A stretch of DNA of 64,000 bases from Martinezella miluonensis (GCF_900094545.1 NZ_FMAH01000021.1:39886-103885), one strand, 5' to 3'. Shown: positions 28,931-38,217, counted from the stretch's first letter. Numbers and translations: made by a program. Notes: generated by a model from the letters alone, not told the origin.

Positions 28931-29278
28931 TTTCCATCTCTTCGTGCTTTAGGGTATAGACTGGTTTGCGATGATCCGGTGTCATGGTCAACCGTGCAAA
29001 TGTGCGGTCATGCCAAGCGGGATGGATAGGCCCGGCCTATCAACGTTGTTCCACTCGTCCACAGGGACAAGCTTTCGTCACGTAAAAAATCCCTTGTGAC
29101 CACTTTGCAACGCAAAGACCGACACACGAATCACTTATGCAAATCGTCCGTGGGGAATATTTTAGCCGGGTCTTTCGCTGCACGCATCAACTGTTGCAGC
29201 TATCATGCTTGAAAAACTACGAAAATCCGGGTATTTCCTATAAATAGGGTAGGATGCTAATAGTATAAAGTTGCAATA
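28931..29278. promoter_or_regulatory. Divergent dnaB / marR intergenic region with inverted repeats
   Basis: This 348-bp stretch has no gene. It contains several short palindromes suited to a dimeric regulator: CTTTGC-AAC-GCAAAG (29103-29117), CAAC-T-GTTG (29188-29196) and CCTAT-AA-ATAGG (29237-29248). The last is 31 bases before the marR start, where a MarR autorepressor could act. Confidence 0.5.
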
Positions 29279-29722
29279 ATGCCAGGTGCGCCATCAAGAC
29301 AAGAACTTTTCGACGATCTTTTTGCATTCAATCGCAAGCTGAGGGCCGCGTTTGATGCGCTTGTTCGCGAACAGGGCATGACGCTGTCGCGCGCCAGGGT
29401 TTTTCGCAAGCTCTCCCGCAGGGATGGGATCAACCAAAGGGAGCTCGCCGACGAGCTGGAGCTCGAGACGCCGACGCTCGTGCGCATCCTCGATGCCATG
29501 GAAGCGCAGAATTTCATCGAGCGTCGCGCTGCACAGTCGGATCGTCGCGCCAAGCAGATCTTCATGACGGAATCGGGAAAAGTCGTAGCCGCAGAGGTCG
29601 AGGCTCTTGCCACCGGTGTGCGTGCGGATATCTTGGAGGGAATTTCGGACGAGGATATCGGCGTGGCGCTCAAGGTGATCCGCGCTATGACGGCCAACGT
29701 CCAAAACGTGGGCAAATCATGA
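29279..29722 (+). CDS. MarR-family transcriptional regulator
   Basis: A 147-aa winged-helix DNA-binding protein. The helix-turn-helix lies around residues 50-75 (DGINQRELADELELETPTLVRILD) and the wing carries RRAAQSDRRAKQIFMTE, a typical MarR DRR-type signature. It is the first gene of a marR-MFS-hlyD operon, 8 bp before the transporter, so it most likely represses the operon and is relieved by a small aromatic ligand. Palindromic candidate operators lie just upstream. Confidence 0.88.
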   Translation: MPGAPSRQELFDDLFAFNRKLRAAFDALVREQGMTLSRARVFRKLSRRDGINQRELADELELETPTLVRILDAMEAQNFIERRAAQSDRRAKQIFMTESGKVVAAEVEALATGVRADILEGISDEDIGVALKVIRAMTANVQNVGKS

Positions 29723-29730
29723 GGTAGTGC

Positions 29731-31377
29731 ATGAGCGGTGATTCGGGCCCGGTCGCCAACGCGGAAGCCAACGCCGTCCCACCCGCACCACCGCCTATGC
29801 CAGGCTGGAAAGTGCCGCTCTATATTGCGGCATCCGTCATGTTTTTTCTGACCCAGGGGCTGGGTCTCAATCTCGCCTTCGCCAATCTCACGCAGATCCA
29901 GGGAAGCATCGCGGCAACGACCACCGAGTCCGTCTGGCTCTCGGCCGCCTACATGGCGCCCAATGTCAGCCTCGCCATCGCGCTGGTGAAGATCCGCCTG
30001 CAATACGGCGTGCGCAACTTCGCTGAAGTCAGCATTCTCGGCTTCGTGCTCGCTTCGCTGCTCAATCTCTTCGTCTCCGATCTGCATTCGGCGATCGTCG
30101 TCCGCTTCCTGAGCGGCATCGCGGGCGCACCGCTCTCGACGCTCGGCTTCCTCTATATGCTGGAGGCTTTCGAGCCGGCGAAGAAGCTTACGGTTGGCGT
30201 CAGCCTGGCGATGACGAATACGCTGCTTGCCGCTCCCATCACTCGTCTCGTCTCGCCATCGCTGCTGGATTACGGCGAGTGGCGCGGCCTTTATACGCTC
30301 GAGATGGCGCTGGCGCTGCTGGTCATGCCGATCATCTATCTCCTGCCGCTGACGCCGCCGCCGCGGGTCAAGGTGATCGTTCTCGGCGATATCTTCAGCT
30401 ACCTGCTTGTGGCGATCGGGTTCGGCTGTCTGGCCGTCGCCCTTTCGGTCGGGCGACTTTATTGGTGGCTGGAGGTGCCCTGGCTCGGCGTCGTGCTGGC
30501 GGTCGGCATCGCTTCGATCACCGCGGCAATCGTCGTCGATCTGAGGCGGGCAACGCCGCTGATAGACGTCCGCTGGCTGCTGCGGCCGGAAATCCTGCAT
30601 CTGACGGCGATCCTTCTGATCTTCCGCCTGATCGCGGCCGAACAGACCTACGTCGTCATGACGCTCTATCAGAATGCGGTCGGCCTTCTCTACGATCAGC
30701 TAGCCATGCTCTATTGGATCATCCTGGCCTTCTCGGTCATTGGCGGGCTCATTTGCACAGTATTCATGAATTATGGATTCGGCTGGCAGATCCAGTTCGT
30801 CGCGCTCATCCTGATGGGCGCGGGCTCGCTGATGGATGCGCAGGTGACGAACCTCACCCGGCCCGAGCAGATGTATCTCAGCCAGGCGCTGGTTGCGGCC
30901 GGCGCGGCTCTCTTCCTGCCGCCATCCATGTCGGAGGGCTTCAAGGCGGCGCTGAGCAAGGGGCCGCCCTATCTGGTGACCTTCTTCGTCGTCTTCACCT
31001 TCACGCAGAGCATCGGTGGGCTCATCGGCTCCGCCTTCTATGGCACGTTGATCATCATTCGCGAGAAGTTCCATTCCGCTGTATTGGTCGAGCGCGTGCT
31101 TCTGACGGACCCGCACGTGGCTCAACGCGCCAGCCAGCTTTCGTCCGCCTATGGCAAGGTGATCGGGGATAGCGCGCTCCTGAAGGGGGAGGGGCTGGCG
31201 CTGCTCGGCTCGCAGGTGAGCCACGAGGCCAACATGCTCGCCTATGGGGACGCATTCTTCGTCGCCGCTGCAATCGCTTTCCTGTCGCTTGCCGGCCTCT
31301 TAATCCATGTCTTCTTCCGCTTCATCAGATCACGTCTGGCTGAAGAGCAGACGCAGGTCGCGACATCCAACCCATGA
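29731..31377 (+). CDS. DHA2-like MFS efflux transporter (EmrB-type)
   Basis: A 548-aa inner-membrane drug:H+ antiporter with about 14 hydrophobic helices after a Pro/Ala-rich cytosolic N-terminus of 25 residues. Features of the DHA2 group include WLSAAYMAPNV in helix 2 and the RFLSGIAGAPLSTLGF segment in the early helices. The gene order marR-MFS-hlyD matches emrRAB-like systems, but with the pump before the adaptor. Substrate unknown; no outer-membrane channel gene is in the operon. Confidence 0.85.
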   Translation: MSGDSGPVANAEANAVPPAPPPMPGWKVPLYIAASVMFFLTQGLGLNLAFANLTQIQGSIAATTTESVWLSAAYMAPNVSLAIALVKIRLQYGVRNFAEVSILGFVLASLLNLFVSDLHSAIVVRFLSGIAGAPLSTLGFLYMLEAFEPAKKLTVGVSLAMTNTLLAAPITRLVSPSLLDYGEWRGLYTLEMALALLVMPIIYLLPLTPPPRVKVIVLGDIFSYLLVAIGFGCLAVALSVGRLYWWLEVPWLGVVLAVGIASITAAIVVDLRRATPLIDVRWLLRPEILHLTAILLIFRLIAAEQTYVVMTLYQNAVGLLYDQLAMLYWIILAFSVIGGLICTVFMNYGFGWQIQFVALILMGAGSLMDAQVTNLTRPEQMYLSQALVAAGAALFLPPSMSEGFKAALSKGPPYLVTFFVVFTFTQSIGGLIGSAFYGTLIIIREKFHSAVLVERVLLTDPHVAQRASQLSSAYGKVIGDSALLKGEGLALLGSQVSHEANMLAYGDAFFVAAAIAFLSLAGLLIHVFFRFIRSRLAEEQTQVATSNP

Positions 31378-31394
31378 GGATATGAAATAGCTCC

Positions 31395-32462
31395 ATGCCG
31401 AGGCTCGTTCGCTCCCCAATCGAAGTCATCGCCGTTCTCGCCGGCATCGGCGGCGTCATGCTGGTACTCTATGCCTGGCACCTGCCGCCGTTCAAAACCT
31501 CCGTCGAGACCACTGACGACGCCTATGTCAAAGGCTATGTCACGACGATCAGCCCGCAGGTCAGCGGCTATATTACCGACGTGCCGATCAAGGACTACAA
31601 GCTCGTCAAGGAGGGCGAGGTGCTCGCCCAGATCGATGATCGCATCTACAAGCAGAAGGTGGCGCAGGCGCGGGCGACGCTTGCCGGACAGAAGGCGGCG
31701 CTCGCCAATTCACAACAGCAGGAGCAGGCGGCGAAGGCTGGCATCGCCTCCAGCCAGGCGCAGATCGACAGCGCCAATGCCGCGCTCAAACGTGCCCAGC
31801 TCGCCGCCGATCGTGTGACGACGCTGGTCTCCAGAGGTGTCTCGACGACAAGCGATTCCGAACAGGCGCAGGCGACGCTGCAGCAGGCGCAGGCATCAGT
31901 CAATCAAGCCAAAGCCGGCCTCGACGTATCCCAGCAGAACCTGACGACGATCATCGTCAACCGCGCTTCGCTAGAGGCCGGCGTCAGCGGTGCGGAGGCT
32001 GCTGTGCAGCTTGCCGATATCGATCTGGACAATACGACGATCAGGGCGCCGCGCGATGGCCGGGTCGGCGAAGTCGGCGTGCGTCTTGGCCAATATGTGA
32101 CGCCCGGCACACAGCTCATGGGGCTCGTGCCGAAGGACATCTGGGTTATCGCCAATTTCAAGGAGACCCAGCTTGACGGCATGAAGCTCGATCAGCCTGC
32201 GACGATCTCCGTGGATGCGTTCGGGCATCGCGATATCAAGGGCCGTATCCAGCGCTTTTCTCCGGCTGCCGGCTCCGAATTCGCCGTCATCAGGCCCGAC
32301 AACGCCACGGGTAATTTCACCAAAGTCGCCCAGCGCATCGGCGTCAGGGTCAAGATCGAAGATGATCAGCCCGAGGCAAATGGGCTGGCGCCCGGCATGT
32401 CCGTGGTCGTTTCGATCGACAAGGATTCGGCTCCGCTGCCGGAGGCCAAGGCCGGCGACTGA
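31395..32462 (+). CDS. HlyD-family membrane fusion protein (EmrA-type)
   Basis: A 355-aa periplasmic adaptor for the MFS pump. One N-terminal transmembrane helix (about 10-28) is followed by the lipoyl half-motif (TTDDAYVKGYVTTISPQVSG), a long Gln/Ala-rich coiled-coil hairpin (about 85-190) and a beta-barrel with IRAPRDGRVGEVGVRLGQYV. It starts 17 bp after the pump and ends at a strong shared terminator. The adaptor would link the pump to a TolC-like channel encoded elsewhere. Confidence 0.9.
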   Translation: MPRLVRSPIEVIAVLAGIGGVMLVLYAWHLPPFKTSVETTDDAYVKGYVTTISPQVSGYITDVPIKDYKLVKEGEVLAQIDDRIYKQKVAQARATLAGQKAALANSQQQEQAAKAGIASSQAQIDSANAALKRAQLAADRVTTLVSRGVSTTSDSEQAQATLQQAQASVNQAKAGLDVSQQNLTTIIVNRASLEAGVSGAEAAVQLADIDLDNTTIRAPRDGRVGEVGVRLGQYVTPGTQLMGLVPKDIWVIANFKETQLDGMKLDQPATISVDAFGHRDIKGRIQRFSPAAGSEFAVIRPDNATGNFTKVAQRIGVRVKIEDDQPEANGLAPGMSVVVSIDKDSAPLPEAKAGD

Positions 32463-32498
32463 AGTAAGAGTTCGCTTTATTCCCTGCAGGCAAACAAA

Positions 32499-32530
32499 AA
32501 AGCCTGGGTCGAAAGACCCAGGCTTCTTCA
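32499..32530. terminator. Bidirectional terminator between the efflux operon and rplI
   Basis: AAGCCTGGGTC-GAAA-GACCCAGGCTT is a perfect 11-bp stem with a GNRA-type loop, followed by CTTCTTC on + and preceded by AAAAAA (a T-run on minus). It can serve both convergent transcripts. Confidence 0.85.
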
Positions 32531-32556
32531 TTCGCAATGCTGCGAAGGCTTGAAGA

Positions 32557-33135
32557 TCAAGCTTCGTCTTCGGCGTCGCGTTCAGCTTCCGGATCGAAGA
32601 AGTCTTCCGGACGCAGGGCGTCTTCGTCGATGCCGTAGATGGCGTCGGCAGAGGTGAGGGTCTCACCCTTGGACTGACGCTCGGCTTCTTCAGCGGAACG
32701 GGCAACGTTGAGCTCGACGTTGATTTCGACTTCGGCATGAAGAGCGATGGCAACGTCGTGCAGGCCAATAGCCTTGATCGGCGTGTTCAGGTGAACCTGG
32801 CTGCGGCCGATGTTGAAGCCTTCGGCTGCGAGGATTTCAACGACGTCACGAGCAGCGACCGAACCGTAGAGCTGGCCGGTTTCGCCAGCCGAGCGAACGA
32901 CGATGAAGGACTTGCCGGCGAGAACGTCGGCAACCTTCTGGGCTTCGCTCTTGCGCTCGAGGTTACGTGCTTCGAGCGTTGCGCGCTCGGATTCGAAGCG
33001 GGCCTTGTTGGCGGCGTTGGCGCGGAGTGCCTTGCCGAGCGGCAGCAGGTAGTTACGGGCAAAGCCGTCGCGAACCTTTACGGTTTCGCCCATCTGGCCG
33101 AGCTTGGAGATGCGCTCGAGAAGAATGACTTCCAT
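32557..33135 (-). CDS. rplI: 50S ribosomal protein L9
   Basis: Large-subunit protein L9 that binds 23S rRNA at the base of the L1 stalk. The 192-aa product begins [21 protein letters not shown], followed by the conserved [14 protein letters not shown] helix. The C-terminal domain ends in an acidic extension common in rhizobia. The start at 33135 is 20 bp after DUF2232. Last gene of the rpsF-rpsR-DUF2232-rplI operon. Confidence 0.96.
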   Translation of the reverse strand: MEVILLERISKLGQMGETVKVRDGFARNYLLPLGKALRANAANKARFESERATLEARNLERKSEAQKVADVLAGKSFIVVRSAGETGQLYGSVAARDVVEILAAEGFNIGRSQVHLNTPIKAIGLHDVAIALHAEVEINVELNVARSAEEAERQSKGETLTSADAIYGIDEDALRPEDFFDPEAERDAEDEA

Positions 33136-33154
33136 TTTCTTGTTCCTTTCGATG

Positions 33155-34135
33155 TCAGATTTTCGTGTCGGTTGGTTTGGATGTTTCGGCATTCTTGTTC
33201 GGGGTCAGCGATATCGCCTTGCGCGTATCGTAAAGGCCAAGAACAAGGATGATGAAGAGCGGCAGCGTCAGCAGGAAGGACGTCAGGTAGCAGAGGACAA
33301 GCACGGGGATGCGCCAATCCTTGCCACGCGTGCGATAATGCAGCGACGCGAAGCCGGAAACGATGAAGCCCGCGCCGAAGGCGCCGAGCACGGCGGCGGC
33401 GATAAGGGCCGGTATGCCGCCGAAGAAGATGACGACGATCGCCCCGAGAAAGACGAAGATCGCATTGCGGTTCATACGTAGCGATGAGGGGATATCCTCG
33501 CGCGGACGCAGATTGTGCTTCGAGGCCGTGACAATCCGTGTCGCCACATAATAGGCGGCGAGCATCATCATGACCCAGATCATGCCCCAGGCGATCGGGA
33601 TCGCATAGAGCATAAGAAGTTTGGTCTTCGCAATCGCGGCCTGATCGAGCTGCAGCGCCGGCTGCTGCTGATTCATGACCTTGACGTATAGGTCGATCAC
33701 CTGGCCAACAAGATCGGCGCTGTAGCCCATGATCGCGCCGACGATGACGATGACGACGGCTGCAAGGCCGCAAAGATGCAGCATGATGTCAGAGAGCGGA
33801 TACCATGCCATCAGGTGATCCGGTCCGCCGAGTTCGGAGGCAGGACGCGCCAGATTGGCGAGATGGCTGAGCCATGCCGGGATCAGCGCCAGCAGAATGA
33901 CGAACAGGCCGAAATAGGCCGATTGCGAGATCGTACCGACGATACCTGCGGCCACAACGGCAACGATGACGGCTACGTTGCCCCAGCCGAGGCCGACGAT
34001 CAGGATAGGAAGAGCAGAAAGTGCGCCAAAAAGGATGAATAGCAATGGCTGAAGCGTCGCGCCATACACGAGTAGGGCGGCGGTCAGACCGGCGAGCGCG
34101 CCGATGCCAAGCTCTTTTGCGTTCAACTTCTTCAC
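33155..34135 (-). CDS. DUF2232 multi-pass membrane protein
   Basis: A 326-aa inner-membrane protein with about eight hydrophobic helices and a hydrophilic tail. It matches the DUF2232 family by length, helix spacing and position. Its placement between rpsR and rplI is a recurring arrangement in alphaproteobacteria. No catalytic motif is visible; a role in envelope or sporulation-like processes is known only for distant Bacillus relatives, so no function is claimed. Confidence 0.82.
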   Translation of the reverse strand: MKKLNAKELGIGALAGLTAALLVYGATLQPLLFILFGALSALPILIVGLGWGNVAVIVAVVAAGIVGTISQSAYFGLFVILLALIPAWLSHLANLARPASELGGPDHLMAWYPLSDIMLHLCGLAAVVIVIVGAIMGYSADLVGQVIDLYVKVMNQQQPALQLDQAAIAKTKLLMLYAIPIAWGMIWVMMMLAAYYVATRIVTASKHNLRPREDIPSSLRMNRNAIFVFLGAIVVIFFGGIPALIAAAVLGAFGAGFIVSGFASLHYRTRGKDWRIPVLVLCYLTSFLLTLPLFIILVLGLYDTRKAISLTPNKNAETSKPTDTKI

Positions 34136-34250
34136 GTCGCTGTCCTGCTTCGTATCGAGCAGTTAGAGGATGCTTCCGAAACTCGGTTCTGAAAGCCGTC
34201 CCCAACATGGGGTTTCAAGGTTCCGATCCGCGCCCATCGCGAAAGGGAGA

Positions 34251-34274
34251 AGGGAAGGCATTGCTGCCTTCCCT
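34251..34274 (-). terminator. Hairpin between rpsR and DUF2232 (possible attenuator)
   Basis: AGGGAAGGCA (34251-34260) pairs with TGCCTTCCCT (34265-34274), a perfect 10-bp stem with a 4-base loop. On the minus strand it continues TCTCCCTTTC, a weak T-tract, so partial termination could lower DUF2232-rplI expression relative to rpsF-rpsR. Confidence 0.55.
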
Positions 34275-34292
34275 CTATTCATTCGGCGTCGA

Positions 34293-34541
34293 TTAAGCGA
34301 CGACGTAAGGCAGCAGGCCGAGGAAGCGGGCGCGCTTGATCGCCTGGGCGAGTTCGCGCTGCTTCTTCTGGGAAACGGCCGTGATGCGGGACGGAACAAT
34401 CTTGCCGCGCTCGGAAATGTAGCGCTGCAGGAGACGGACGTCCTTGTAGTCGATGCGCGGCGCATTCGCGCCCGAGAACGGGCAGGTCTTGCGGCGGCGA
34501 TGGAACGGACGGCGGACCGGTGCGGAAGAAACTTCAGACAT
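34293..34541 (-). CDS. rpsR: 30S ribosomal protein S18
   Basis: Small-subunit protein S18, which pairs with S6 on the 16S rRNA platform. The 82-aa product has a basic N-terminus ([15 protein letters not shown]) and the core [21 protein letters not shown] with [14 protein letters not shown]. It is 13 bp downstream of rpsF, as expected for the S6-S18 pair, and precedes a hairpin that may attenuate the distal genes. Confidence 0.97.
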   Translation of the reverse strand: MSEVSSAPVRRPFHRRRKTCPFSGANAPRIDYKDVRLLQRYISERGKIVPSRITAVSQKKQRELAQAIKRARFLGLLPYVVA

Positions 34542-34554
34542 CTCTCAAATCTCC

Positions 34555-35007
34555 TTATACGCGGTCTTCGCGCGGACGGCGCGGACGGTCTTCGCGGTCA
34601 CCACGATCCGGACGCGGACCACGGTCACGGTCGCCGAAGCTACGCTCCGGACGGTCGCCATCGCGGCGCGGACGGTCGTCACGGTCGCGCTTCTGCATCA
34701 TGGCAGACGGGCCTTCTTCGTGCTTTTCAACAGCGATAGTCATGTAACGCAGGACGTCTTCGCTGATGCGCATCTGACGTTCCATTTCCTGGATCGCAGC
34801 GGCCGGAGCATCAATGTCCATCAGGGCATAATGAGCCTTGCGGTTCTTCTTGATGCGGTAGGTGAGGGACTTGAGGCCCCAGTTTTCGATACGCCCGACT
34901 TTACCGCCGTTAGCTTCGATAACACCCTTGTACTGTTCTACGAGGGCATCGACCTGCTGAGCGGAAATATCCTGTCGAGCAAGGAATACATGTTCATAAA
35001 GAGCCAT
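34555..35007 (-). CDS. rpsF: 30S ribosomal protein S6
   Basis: Small-subunit protein S6, partner of S18. The 150-aa product has the usual core ([38 protein letters not shown]) and a charged Arg/Asp-rich tail of about 45 residues ([14 protein letters not shown] repeats) seen in rhizobial S6. The start at 35007 is set by the conserved N-terminus. First gene of the ribosomal operon, with a promoter and a long leader upstream. Confidence 0.96.
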   Translation of the reverse strand: MALYEHVFLARQDISAQQVDALVEQYKGVIEANGGKVGRIENWGLKSLTYRIKKNRKAHYALMDIDAPAAAIQEMERQMRISEDVLRYMTIAVEKHEEGPSAMMQKRDRDDRPRRDGDRPERSFGDRDRGPRPDRGDREDRPRRPREDRV

Positions 35008-35229
35008 GGATAGCTTTGCCTTTCTTGCGTTGATCTGACCCGATATTCGGCGGCTAAGCCTCAACGACTGCTCCTGAGAGGGGTAAACCCAAGCAAGAAA
35101 AGCGTTTCCGAGACGGTCGAGAGCGGAGACACGGGAGGCTGGAACGCTTCCGTTCCGAACGATTCCCCTCACGGAAAACCGGCCCTCCGTTCAGCCACCA
35201 GCCAGAAGACCGGGTTGCGAACAGGGCGG
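35008..35229 (-). promoter_or_regulatory. Long 5' leader of the rpsF operon
   Basis: About 215 bases separate the predicted transcription start from the rpsF ATG. A hairpin GGAACG-CTTC-CGTTCC lies at 35141-35156. Autoregulatory S6:S18 leaders occur in other bacteria; whether this is one cannot be decided by eye. Confidence 0.4.
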
Positions 35230-35258
35230 CTTATACGGATTTTTGCGGAAAAGGCAAG
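35230..35258 (-). promoter_or_regulatory. Predicted sigma70-type promoter of the rpsF operon
   Basis: On the minus strand, -35 CTTGCC (35253-35258), a 17-base spacer and -10 TATAAG (35230-35235). Spacing and boxes fit a strong housekeeping promoter. Confidence 0.65.
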
Positions 35259-35312
35259 GGGAGCGACGAAATTCGAAGAACGCCGCCATTGAGGCCCGAT
35301 GGCGAACGTCGC

Positions 35313-36515
35313 TCACTTACTCGACAACAAGTCGCCGCAGCAGACTTCCCGGACATAGGTATTGCCGTAGGTGACGAAAGCGCTTTTCGGGATCGTATTG
35401 TTCGTACTCAATATCTGGAGCAGGGAGCTTTGGATGTCGCGGCTTCCTGTCGCGTTGACTGTAACGGCAAACCTACCATTCGCCGTAAGATGCACCGCCA
35501 AGGGAATTTTCGAATCTAAAACGAAAGACCGTGCCGTCTCCAAATCATCGACGCTCTTGATCTGAATGTAGCTCTTGCCGAACTGCCTTTCTTCGAACTC
35601 TCGAACCCACACCCAGGCTTGGTGCATATATCCTCTCTGCCCGGCGATCGACACCTGATACCATTCGCCGTCACTGGCTTTGATGTCCAGTCCGCTTCCA
35701 TTTGCAAAATCGGCAATTGTTTTTGAATTTGCGCTGGCATTGGCCTTCAGTGGCGCAGTGCCCTTCAGATGTTGGACAATTCCGCTTTGCGCCACGGGAA
35801 TTTGAAGATCGGGGGATTTGCTTTCGGGTGCTTGCGACTCCGTTATCGGCTCATCCGCATCAGGCGTCGTCACGCGATACAGCTTCATCTCGCTTGCCGA
35901 CAGGTAGCGCATATCATCGGAGTCATATTGCAGGGAGAGTTTTAACAGTCCGGGATCGGCGCCCATATCAGTCATGTAGGATATGACGTCGGCTGTTATC
36001 GTCTGGACCGCTGCGACGGCCTCTTCAACGCGCATGCCCTTCGTGTCGCTAAACGAGGTCTTATGGACACCGATTGATCCGGCGTCCGCCAAACGAACGA
36101 CGCCGCCAAGGAATGCCAAGGAGCAAGCGGATGCGCATTCTTGCACACGTACGGCGACCGTGCTCAAACCCAGCGACCTGATCAATCTTCCGAGCTCGAT
36201 CGCCTTTTGGACATTTCCGCCAGGGCTATCGAAGGTAACTGAGTTCGCCCGGTACGAATTCACCGCCTTGCGAAATTTGCTCAAATCGTCGTCTGCCTCA
36301 AACGAGCCGTTCACGATGACGTAACGTCGCCCATCATCTGTCACGAGATTGCTGTAGCTGAGACGCGCAGCCGCATCGCTTGCGAAAAAGGTGACGCCCA
36401 AAACGAAAGCGCAGCCTATTTGAAATGCCCCCACCACGCTCACTCCCCAATGGAAGAGAATGAATTTCACAGGTTTTGAATTTCCACAAGGCCGGCGTTT
36501 ATCTTTGAATTCCAT
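35313..36515 (-). CDS. ClpP-like exported protein with SH3-like and SPOR-like domains
   Basis: A 400-aa three-part protein. After a hydrophobic segment (about 18-45), residues 60-215 resemble a ClpP/SppA-type fold: FDSPGGNVQKA (95-105), a candidate nucleophile S129 in CASACS and H151 in GVHKTSF. Residues 240-303 look like a bacterial SH3 domain (GLDIKASDGEWYQVS, GYMHQAWVW). The C-terminus (310-392) resembles a SPOR-like repeat. The function is unknown. Base composition looks lower in GC than neighbours. The start may lie further in, at an in-frame GTG near residue 16. Confidence 0.7.
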   Translation of the reverse strand: MEFKDKRRPCGNSKPVKFILFHWGVSVVGAFQIGCAFVLGVTFFASDAAARLSYSNLVTDDGRRYVIVNGSFEADDDLSKFRKAVNSYRANSVTFDSPGGNVQKAIELGRLIRSLGLSTVAVRVQECASACSLAFLGGVVRLADAGSIGVHKTSFSDTKGMRVEEAVAAVQTITADVISYMTDMGADPGLLKLSLQYDSDDMRYLSASEMKLYRVTTPDADEPITESQAPESKSPDLQIPVAQSGIVQHLKGTAPLKANASANSKTIADFANGSGLDIKASDGEWYQVSIAGQRGYMHQAWVWVREFEERQFGKSYIQIKSVDDLETARSFVLDSKIPLAVHLTANGRFAVTVNATGSRDIQSSLLQILSTNNTIPKSAFVTYGNTYVREVCCGDLLSSK

Positions 36516-36734
36516 TAGTGTTTAGATTGCAGGAAGCGGCTGCAACTTAGGGCCCATGTATTCTGCCGCACACATTATTTCGGCCCTGCTTTCAACGCTC
36601 TTGGCACGAATATGGTCCGCCATTTCACGTCGAATTGGAAGAACTCACCCACGCATGTATTCGCCGCCTCATTGCGTGTGGCCCGCTCTGCGGTCATGAT
36701 GTCTTGGTATCAATAGCGGCAGCACGGACTGTTC

Positions 36735-37481
36735 ATGCGTATCTTCCTCGTCCGGCACGGCGAATCCCTCGGCAATATCGATGACCAGGCCTATCGGCAA
36801 TTCGGCGATCACAATGTTCCGCTGACCGAGTGGGGGTATCGCCAGGTGCTGGAGGCCGGGCAGGCCATCGCCACTCATCTCAAAGGACTGCCGACCGCTG
36901 AGTTGCGCAGGCTGAGCGTCTGGTATTCGCCGTTCTTGAGGACGCGGCAGAGCAAGGATGCCTTGCTGGAGGTTCTGCCGGCCGATTTGATTGAGGATGT
37001 GAAAGAAGATTATCTGCTGCGCGAGCAGGATTTCGGGCTCTTCACCGAAATTTACGACCATGCCGAGCAGAAGCGGAAATTCCCCGACGAATTCGAGAAA
37101 TGGGCGAGGCTGCGCAACAATAACGGCAAATTCTATGCGCGGCCGCCGGACGGCGAGAGCCGCGCCGACGTCGCCCAGCGCGTGCGCCTGTTCCTGCAGA
37201 CCGTCATGCACGATGCCGAAAACGGGAAAAACAATGTCCTTATCGTCGGCCATGGTGTGACCAACCGAGCCTTCGAGATGAATTTTCTGCATCATCCCGT
37301 CGATTGGTTCGAACGCTCGGACAATCCGGGGAATGCTGATGTGACCTTGATCGAGGGCCGGCATTCCGAAGGTTACAGATCGATCCTGCTCCACAAGTCT
37401 GTGGACCGTGTGCAAGGGCAGGAGGAGTTGAAGGAGGCTTATGGCACCGAGCTGACGACTGCGCCCAAGGCGGTCCAATAG
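36735..37481 (+). CDS. Histidine phosphatase family protein
   Basis: A 248-aa phosphoglycerate-mutase-like phosphatase. The phosphohistidine motif LVRHGES is at 5-11, and the second catalytic region is IVGHGVTNR. The YSPFLRTRQS segment supplies the active-site Arg. The long insertion (YDHAEQKRKFPDEFEKWARL) distinguishes it from glycolytic phosphoglycerate mutases; the substrate is unknown. The upstream region 36516-36734 shows no gene. It converges on the kinase gene. Confidence 0.87.
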   Translation: MRIFLVRHGESLGNIDDQAYRQFGDHNVPLTEWGYRQVLEAGQAIATHLKGLPTAELRRLSVWYSPFLRTRQSKDALLEVLPADLIEDVKEDYLLREQDFGLFTEIYDHAEQKRKFPDEFEKWARLRNNNGKFYARPPDGESRADVAQRVRLFLQTVMHDAENGKNNVLIVGHGVTNRAFEMNFLHHPVDWFERSDNPGNADVTLIEGRHSEGYRSILLHKSVDRVQGQEELKEAYGTELTTAPKAVQ

Positions 37482-37534
37482 AGCATCTGCGGACCGCTTT
37501 CCGCTCCGCATGCATATGCTGGGGTATCCGTGAG

Positions 37535-38023
37535 CTAGATGCACTTTTCCAGAATCTCATCCACGACGCGTTCGATCGGCGCAGTCGCGTCGATGACGAC
37601 GCCACCCTTCGGAACATCTTCCTTGGTGGCATGCAACCGCTCGATGAGTTGCCGCTCGGCAGCTCTTCCGCCCCATTCGGTTTCCGGCCGCTCGTCAAGC
37701 CGTCGGGTCAGCGTGTCCAGATCGACCTCGAGAACAAAGACCTGATCGAACAGATCAATGAAGCTGGAGAAATTCCTGGAGCCGCCGCAGAAGAATGATG
37801 CAGGGTGGCTCTGGTCGGCCACCAGCGCTCTGACCCTATCCACGTCCCAAATATGATGCTCATGGGCAAGCCCATCCAAGGGTTCTCCCGTCTTTGGATC
37901 GCCCTGATAAGCCAACTCAGTATCACCATTGATGGCATGGCAACCGCGCTGCCGCAGCTCGCGGCAGACGGATGTCTTGCCGGTGCCGGAAACACCTTCG
38001 ATCAAATAGTTTCTGACGCCCAT
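37535..38023 (-). CDS. P-loop nucleotide kinase-like protein
   Basis: A 162-aa small kinase-like ATPase. Walker A is EGVSGTGKTS at residues 9-18, followed by an adenylate/shikimate-kinase-like layout with INGDTELAY, a LID-like RRLDERPETEW and C-terminal VVIDATAPIERVVDEIL. The substrate is unknown. The ATG at 38023 puts the P-loop near the N-terminus; in-frame ATGs further upstream would add 9 or 19 residues. It converges with the histidine phosphatase. Confidence 0.75.
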   Translation of the reverse strand: MGVRNYLIEGVSGTGKTSVCRELRQRGCHAINGDTELAYQGDPKTGEPLDGLAHEHHIWDVDRVRALVADQSHPASFFCGGSRNFSSFIDLFDQVFVLEVDLDTLTRRLDERPETEWGGRAAERQLIERLHATKEDVPKGGVVIDATAPIERVVDEILEKCI

Positions 38024-38217
38024 CCTATTGCTCTTGGTTAGAAAAACCATCGCCGAAGCGGGCGGTGTGTCCACAGTCAAGCACTATACCAGCTCGCTCG
38101 ATTGCGACAATTTACAGAAGTGATAGCAGCGATCTTCATCATGAAGATCGCTGCTAGGGGCGCAACGTTATAGTCACGATTGGCGGCATCCGTTGCCGAG
38201 TCCGGCGCGTTCCGGCC

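Noticed and set aside
29257..30600. A 447-codon minus-strand frame opposite marR and the MFS gene
   Set aside because: Antisense shadow frame, Arg/Gln/Asp-rich and without a plausible start signal.
35008..35229. Known S6:S18 leader motif
   Set aside because: The leader is long and has a hairpin, but I could not identify the conserved S6:S18-binding element by eye, so only a leader is reported.
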